From contig CAVAPV010000045.1 of the NCBI GenBank assembly GCA_963590525.1, positions 1 through 20,025 on the forward strand: a stretch of DNA of 20,025 nucleotides. The letters are read 5' to 3'. Positions within the stretch are counted from its first letter, which is position 1, and each line of letters starts with the position of its first letter. The notes under the pieces were generated by a model, which saw nothing but the letters and a program-made list of their open reading frames with translations, did no database searches and was not told the origin of the DNA. The stretch comes from W2P13-069 sp963590525. Its GTDB lineage: Bacteria; Actinomycetota; Coriobacteriia; Coriobacteriales; QAMH01. The position numbers and the translations under genes are program-made. Shown in pieces: positions 17,037 through 20,025 of this stretch.

Positions 17037-17114
17037 AGATGCTTCTCCTCACGTACGGACCCGAGTGCGCATATCTTAGGGATTCTATCTGATTTACCCT
17101 GCGCTTTGCAGCTT

Positions 17115-17130
17115 TAGAGACCAATCTCTA
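17115..17130. repeat. Small perfect inverted repeat upstream of the alaS operon
   Basis: TAGAGA (17115-17120) and TCTCTA (17125-17130) flank CCAA, about 80 nt before the DUF948-like gene. It could be an operator half-site pair or a hairpin in a leader. No convincing -35/-10 pair was found nearby. Confidence 0.35.
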
Positions 17131-17218
17131 CCAAGGGGCGCTATGCATATGACGTGCGGCGCAAGCAGGCCATATGCGCTGCCTGTTTTTGCGCAGACAG
17201 CAGTAGGCTGCACGAGGC

Positions 17219-18217
17219 CTATGCGAGCTCTTGCACAAAGCGCCCAAAAAGCGCGACCGCCTCGCCTGCGTTGCGCGTTGCAGAAAGAGCTACGCGCAGC
17301 AAGACAACGGCTTTTTGAGGCGAAAGGCTACCCGCCGCAACGGCATGTTTGCAAAGCAGGGCAGCATCCCCTACATAGGCATCGCACACACGCGATGCGA
17401 TAACAACGGGCACTTGCACGCTGTCAAGCGCCTGCGCAAACGAAAGGCTAAACTCGCCTGCCCCTGCCCCAGCGATGACAATGCCCTCTGCGCAAGAAGC
17501 CGCCGCCTGCACGAGCGCCGGGTTTGCGTCAACATAAAAAGGCAAAAGCACGACATCGGGGAGCTTATCCCTATCTCCTAGTCCAAAACTGCCGCAAAGC
17601 GAGTTTCTTGCCGCTGCGCCAAAATACCTCACCTGGCCGTCACACACCATGCCGGCACATCCAGAAACACCCGCATCAAAGCACGAGACAGAACGCGTTG
17701 ATGCCTTGCGCACCGTCAACGCTGCAAAGATCTTGCCGTCAAAGACAACTTGGACTCCCCTGCCGCAACTCGAGCTGCTCGATGCTACGGCCACAGCATC
17801 GCAAAGATTACCCGGTCCGTCTGGAGCCGGCGCCGTTGCAGGACGCATAGAACCTGTAAGCACCACCGGTTTATCTGTCGAGACCATCAAATCCAAGAAG
17901 AAAGCTGTCTCTTCCATGGTGTCTGTGCCATGCAGGATAACAATGCCGCAGATATCGCTGCGGCGTGCCAGCGCCTCTATGCGATGCACCAAATCAAGCC
18001 AGATAGACGAGGTCATATCGTCGCTGTTAACGTTGCACACTTGGTACGGCTCCAAATGCGCCAGTCCTTTTGCATGGCTGCAAGACCCTAAAAGATCCTC
18101 CACACCCAAAGCACCCGGCGTGTATCCAGTGCTTTTGCCTGCATCCCCTACACCTGCGATAGTGCCGCCGCAAGCAAGCACGGCAACCGTGGGTAGATCA
18201 TCAGCCAATGCAGCCAT
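17219..18217 (-). CDS. L-asparaginase, cytosolic, type II-like sequence
   Basis: Hydrolyses L-asparagine to aspartate and ammonia. The 332-residue product keeps all catalytic positions of the bacterial asparaginase/glutaminase family, named here by their E. coli AnsB counterparts: Thr19 in ACGGTIAG (T12), Tyr32 in GYTPGALG (Y25), Ser65-Asp66 in NVNSDDM (S58, Q59 position), Thr98-Asp99 in HGTDTMEETA (T89, D90) and Lys171 in TVRKAST (K162). Cys16 replaces the usual Thr of ATGGT. There is no signal peptide, so the enzyme is probably cytosolic although its motifs resemble the periplasmic type. A run SSSSSCGRG (146-154) is unusual. The ATG directly abuts the rarA stop (TAGATG) with AAGGAGG 5 nt upstream, so the two genes are cotranscribed and possibly coupled. 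Confidence 0.92.
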   Translation of the reverse strand: MAALADDLPTVAVLACGGTIAGVGDAGKSTGYTPGALGVEDLLGSCSHAKGLAHLEPYQVCNVNSDDMTSSIWLDLVHRIEALARRSDICGIVILHGTDTMEETAFFLDLMVSTDKPVVLTGSMRPATAPAPDGPGNLCDAVAVASSSSSCGRGVQVVFDGKIFAALTVRKASTRSVSCFDAGVSGCAGMVCDGQVRYFGAAARNSLCGSFGLGDRDKLPDVVLLPFYVDANPALVQAAASCAEGIVIAGAGAGEFSLSFAQALDSVQVPVVIASRVCDAYVGDAALLCKHAVAAGSLSPQKAVVLLRVALSATRNAGEAVALFGRFVQELA

Positions 18218-19552
18218 CTAGTCCTCCTTGGAACCGGTGTCAGACGCGTCGTCCTTGGGAAAACGCAGCGTCTCCCAACCCGTATCCACGCTGGGATGGT
18301 AGAACGCCCCGCGCTCAAGGCCATCGGGTAGGTATTGCTGCTCTACCCAATGCCCAGGATAGTTGTGCGGGTACAGGTAGGCTGCGTACTCGTCGCTGCC
18401 GGGACGATGGCGATCCCTCAGGTGATTGGGAACCTGACGAGCCGGACCGTTGCGCACCTCGTTGAGCGCTGCGTCTATGGCAGACTCAGCCGAGTTGCTC
18501 TTAGGAGCAAGCGCCAAGTAGATAGTGGCATGGGCAAGGTTGATGCGGCACTCCGGATACCCGATAACCTCGGCTGCTTTGAAGGCCGCGTGCGCAATGG
18601 GCAGCGCACGGGGGTCTGCCAGGCCGATATCCTCGCTGGCCGAGATCATAATGCGGCGCGCGATAAAGCGCGGGTCTTCTCCCCCCTCTATCATGCGCGC
18701 AAGCCAATAGACAGCTGCATCTGGGTCACTGCCGCGGATGGATTTGATAAAGGCGCTGATGATGTCGTAGTGGTTGTCTCCGTCTTTATCGTACGGAAGC
18801 TGCCTGTGCGGCATAGCGTCGTTGACGTCTGATGCCTCTATGCAACCACCGGGCTCCACTAAAGCAGTTGCAAGCTCCAAAGTCGTAAGCGCCATACGAC
18901 CGTCGCCGCCGGCGGTGATCACGATTGCGTTGAGCGCCTCGTCGCTGATGGTGTAGGCGCCTTTAAGGCCGCGCTCGTCTTCTAGCGCACGCTCTACAAG
19001 AGCGCGTACCCCCTTGTTGCCGATGGGCTTGAGCTCGACGATGCGGCTGCGGCTGATAAGGGCGGAGTTGACCTCGAAGAAGGGGTTTTCTGTCGTAGCC
19101 CCTATCAAGATGACGACGCGATCTTCTACCGCATGAAGCAAGGCGTCTTGCTGGCTGCGAGAAAAGCGATGGATCTCATCGATAAACAAGATAGTGCGCT
19201 TCTTGCTCATGAGCAGACGCTGGGTAGCGGCATCTATCTCTCGCCTGAGGTCTTTGACGGTACCCGTGATGGCGCTGACCTCGACAAAGACTGCATTGGT
19301 GCTGTGAGCTATGACGTGAGCGATGGAGGTCTTGCCCGTGCCCGCAGGGCCGTACAGGATCACCGATGACAAGGTGTCGCTCTCTATGGCGCGGCGCAGC
19401 CACGTGCCGCGGCCCACCGCCTCTTCTTGGCCCACAACCTCTGACATAGTGCGCGGGCGCATGCGCACAGCCAGCGGAGCCGCCTCAAAGCGGGTTGCGT
19501 TGTCTACCTCAGAAAAGAGGCTATCCATTCCATCCATATTCATGCTTGCCAT
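18218..19552 (-). CDS. rarA: Replication-associated recombination protein RarA (MgsA)
   Basis: AAA+ ATPase of the clamp-loader-like RarA/MgsA/WRNIP1 family that acts at stalled replication forks. The 444 residues are normal for the family. RPRTMSEVVGQEEAVG (32-47) is the N-terminal signature, Walker A is YGPAGTGKTS (67-76), Walker B is LFIDEIHRF (122-130), sensor 1 is GATTENPFFEVNSAL, and the C-terminal tetramerisation part shows SAFIKSIRGSDPDAAVYWLARM and DIGLADPRAL. Four in-frame ATG codons lie in the first nine positions (19552, 19543, 19537, 19528) and none has a strong ribosome site, so the true start is open by up to eight codons. A LexA-box-like site lies 35 bp upstream. An asparaginase gene follows with no gap. 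Confidence 0.95.
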   Translation of the reverse strand: MASMNMDGMDSLFSEVDNATRFEAAPLAVRMRPRTMSEVVGQEEAVGRGTWLRRAIESDTLSSVILYGPAGTGKTSIAHVIAHSTNAVFVEVSAITGTVKDLRREIDAATQRLLMSKKRTILFIDEIHRFSRSQQDALLHAVEDRVVILIGATTENPFFEVNSALISRSRIVELKPIGNKGVRALVERALEDERGLKGAYTISDEALNAIVITAGGDGRMALTTLELATALVEPGGCIEASDVNDAMPHRQLPYDKDGDNHYDIISAFIKSIRGSDPDAAVYWLARMIEGGEDPRFIARRIMISASEDIGLADPRALPIAHAAFKAAEVIGYPECRINLAHATIYLALAPKSNSAESAIDAALNEVRNGPARQVPNHLRDRHRPGSDEYAAYLYPHNYPGHWVEQQYLPDGLERGAFYHPSVDTGWETLRFPKDDASDTGSKED

Positions 19553-19571
19553 GATACAGGACGCAAGGGTG

Positions 19572-19586
19572 TTTTGGTACCCAAAA
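19572..19586. repeat. Inverted repeat in the rarA leader
   Basis: TTTTGG (19572-19577) and CCAAAA (19581-19586) flank TAC, two bases from the LexA-like box and about 20 nt before the rarA ATG. It may be a second operator or a leader hairpin. Confidence 0.4.
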
Positions 19587-19587
19587 T

Positions 19588-19601
19588 CGAACGTATGTTT
19601 G
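19588..19601. promoter_or_regulatory. LexA (SOS) box-like operator upstream of rarA
   Basis: CGAACGTATGTTTG matches the Gram-positive LexA/DinR pattern CGAAC-N4-GTTCG at all but one defined base (GTTTG for GTTCG). It lies 35 bp upstream of the first rarA ATG. On the minus strand a TAAAAAT stretch just upstream (about 19608-19602) could be the -10 element, so bound repressor would cover the promoter. RarA acts at damaged forks, which suits SOS control. Confidence 0.6.
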
Positions 19602-19689
19602 GATTTTTAGGGATTCTTAGAGGACAAATAACTGCAAGATGCATGAAATAGGCAAGAAAATCAGAGGTTAGATGAATTAGAATGAAAGC

Positions 19690-19787
19690 AACGGGCCGGC
19701 TGCTGCTGTGAACAGCGGCTACCCTCTTACTTTACTGAGTTGTGGGAAGCCGCTTTGACCAGCTTATGGTTGAGCGGCTTTCCCATG
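19690..19787 (+). ncRNA. Candidate antisense antitoxin RNA facing the small hydrophobic ORF
   Basis: A -10-like TAGAAT (19678-19683) on plus precedes a structured stretch with GCTG-tgaa-CAGC (about 19705-19717) and the long hairpin at 19744-19784, ending where the 27-codon ORF on minus stops. Convergent, 3'-overlapping antisense RNAs are the layout of TxpA/RatA and BsrG/SR4 type I modules. No clear -35 was found and the ends are estimates, so the RNA is inferred. Confidence 0.4.
19744..19784. repeat. Large stem-loop just past the small hydrophobic ORF
   Basis: GGGAAGCCGCT (19744-19754) pairs with AGCGGCTTTCCC (19773-19784) with one bulged base, and the enclosed sequence adds ACCA-gctta-TGGT. 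On minus it follows the ORF stop by 4 nt. On plus it is followed by a T-rich ATGTTTACTTTCT and could end an antisense transcript. Confidence 0.65.
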
Positions 19788-19788
19788 T

Positions 19789-19872
19789 TTACTTTCTAAT
19801 CACAAGCACCAAAAATGTGGCGAACGCAATCAAGAAGCTGCCAAACAGGAATAAATCGCTCCAAGTAACCAT
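19789..19872 (-). CDS. 27-residue hydrophobic peptide, putative holin-like/type I toxin
   Basis: ATG 19872 opens a 27-codon frame ending in TAA (19791-19789). The peptide begins MVTWSDLFLFGSF, continues as one hydrophobic helix and ends in a basic VIRK. This matches the build of the short 'putative holin-like toxin' peptides of Gram-positive gut bacteria: MVTW/MSTY-type start, single membrane helix, charged C terminus, about 25-35 residues. Such peptides are proposed to depolarise the membrane, as TxpA and BsrG do. AAAGGCGGTG, one base off a perfect Shine-Dalgarno, ends 5 nt before the ATG and is folded into a hairpin. A large stem-loop follows at once, and the opposite strand carries a likely antisense RNA. 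No homology search was possible, so the family name is from remembered pattern. Confidence 0.65.
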   Translation of the reverse strand: MVTWSDLFLFGSFLIAFATFLVLVIRK

Positions 19873-19887
19873 AAAGGCACCGCCTTT
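19873..19887 (-). promoter_or_regulatory. Shine-Dalgarno-sequestering hairpin of the toxin-like ORF
   Basis: Read on minus, AAAGGC-ggt-GCCTTT directly precedes the ATG. The first arm and loop contain the ribosome site AAAGGCGGTG, so folding would hide it. Occluded ribosome sites are typical of type I toxin mRNAs. Confidence 0.6.
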
Positions 19888-19943
19888 CCGAGAAGGGATA
19901 GCCTTGCCGACCCGCGCGAGCAAATAATGCCATCGCACCAAAC

Positions 19944-20025
19944 CGCACCATATGCCAAGAGGTTTTAATCACTAACAAAAAAACAAAAGCCCCGGGAATC
20001 CCGGGGCTTGGCATTTTATGGTGCG
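19944..20025. repeat. Inverted repeat enclosing the right-edge terminator
   Basis: CGCACCATATGCCAAG (19944-19959) is matched in inverted orientation by 20007-20025, which carries CTTGGCAT and ATGGTGCG with three extra bases in the middle. The arms enclose the terminator at 19977-20009, and the right arm reaches the window edge, so the repeat may extend further. Confidence 0.55.
19977..20009 (-). terminator. Strong intrinsic terminator of a gene right of the window
   Basis: On minus, AAGCCCCGGG (20009-20000) pairs perfectly with CCCGGGGCTT (19996-19987) across a 3-nt loop and is followed by TTGTTTTTTT (19986-19977). It ends a minus-strand transcript that enters from beyond position 20025. On plus the downstream T-run is weak. 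Confidence 0.9.

Noticed and set aside
17140..17218. CAGGC/GCCTG hairpin followed by T5 on plus (about 17167-17192) as a terminator
   Set aside because: The stem is only 5 bp with a 10-nt loop, and no plus-strand gene precedes it; on minus, where the asparaginase gene ends, it has no T-run.
19742..19927. 61-codon plus-strand ORF at the right end
   Set aside because: It is antisense to the toxin-like ORF and starts in the large stem-loop, with no ribosome site.
19796..20014. 72-codon minus-strand ORF at the right end
   Set aside because: Its first codons are the arms of the strong terminator. The 27-codon frame overlapping it has a far better ribosome site and a family-like peptide.

Overview
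The window reads as chromosomal DNA of a high-GC Gram-positive bacterium, most likely a Coriobacteriia-type gut actinobacterium (Collinsella/Olsenella/Eggerthella relatives). The grounds are a Rho factor with a huge Ala/Lys/Arg-rich N-terminal extension, strong AAGGAG-type ribosome binding sites, GC-rich codon use and the gene run (DUF948-like)-alaS-ruvX-mltG-yqeG-aroE. This is inferred from protein character and gene order, not from a marker gene, and the genus is not determined. Almost all of it is core genome. No IS element, prophage, CRISPR array, rRNA or tRNA was seen.

Layout. 1-665: about 0.7 kb with no supported gene, holding a perfect 28-bp palindrome and degenerate repeats. 666-3563 (minus): tal then rho, joined by a TAATG stop/start overlap and closed by an intrinsic terminator. 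3684-5999 (plus): rsmE (16S rRNA methyltransferase) and mtaB (tRNA methylthiotransferase), closed by an intrinsic terminator. 6000-7616 (plus): a structured leader, a PiT phosphate transporter and a coupled 73-residue two-helix membrane protein. 7765-8160 (plus): a DUF4177 protein with a long-stem terminator. 8247-10465 (minus): ligA with its own probable promoter. 10552-17036 (minus): the DUF948-like/alaS/ruvX/mltG/yqeG/aroE cluster. 17219-19601 (minus): rarA directly abutting an L-asparaginase gene, with a LexA/SOS-box-like site upstream of rarA. 19660-20025: a compact locus that looks like a type I toxin-antitoxin module, followed by the strong terminator of a minus-strand gene lying beyond the right edge.

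The genes mostly serve housekeeping: transcription termination, RNA modification, tRNA charging, peptidoglycan glycan-strand termination, Holliday junction processing, DNA ligation, aromatic biosynthesis and phosphate uptake. The most interesting signals lie between the genes: a 27-codon hydrophobic ORF (19789-19872) whose near-perfect Shine-Dalgarno is buried in a hairpin and which faces a convergent structured antisense strand; the SOS-like box at rarA; the 28-bp palindrome at the left edge; and the inverted repeat around the right-edge terminator.
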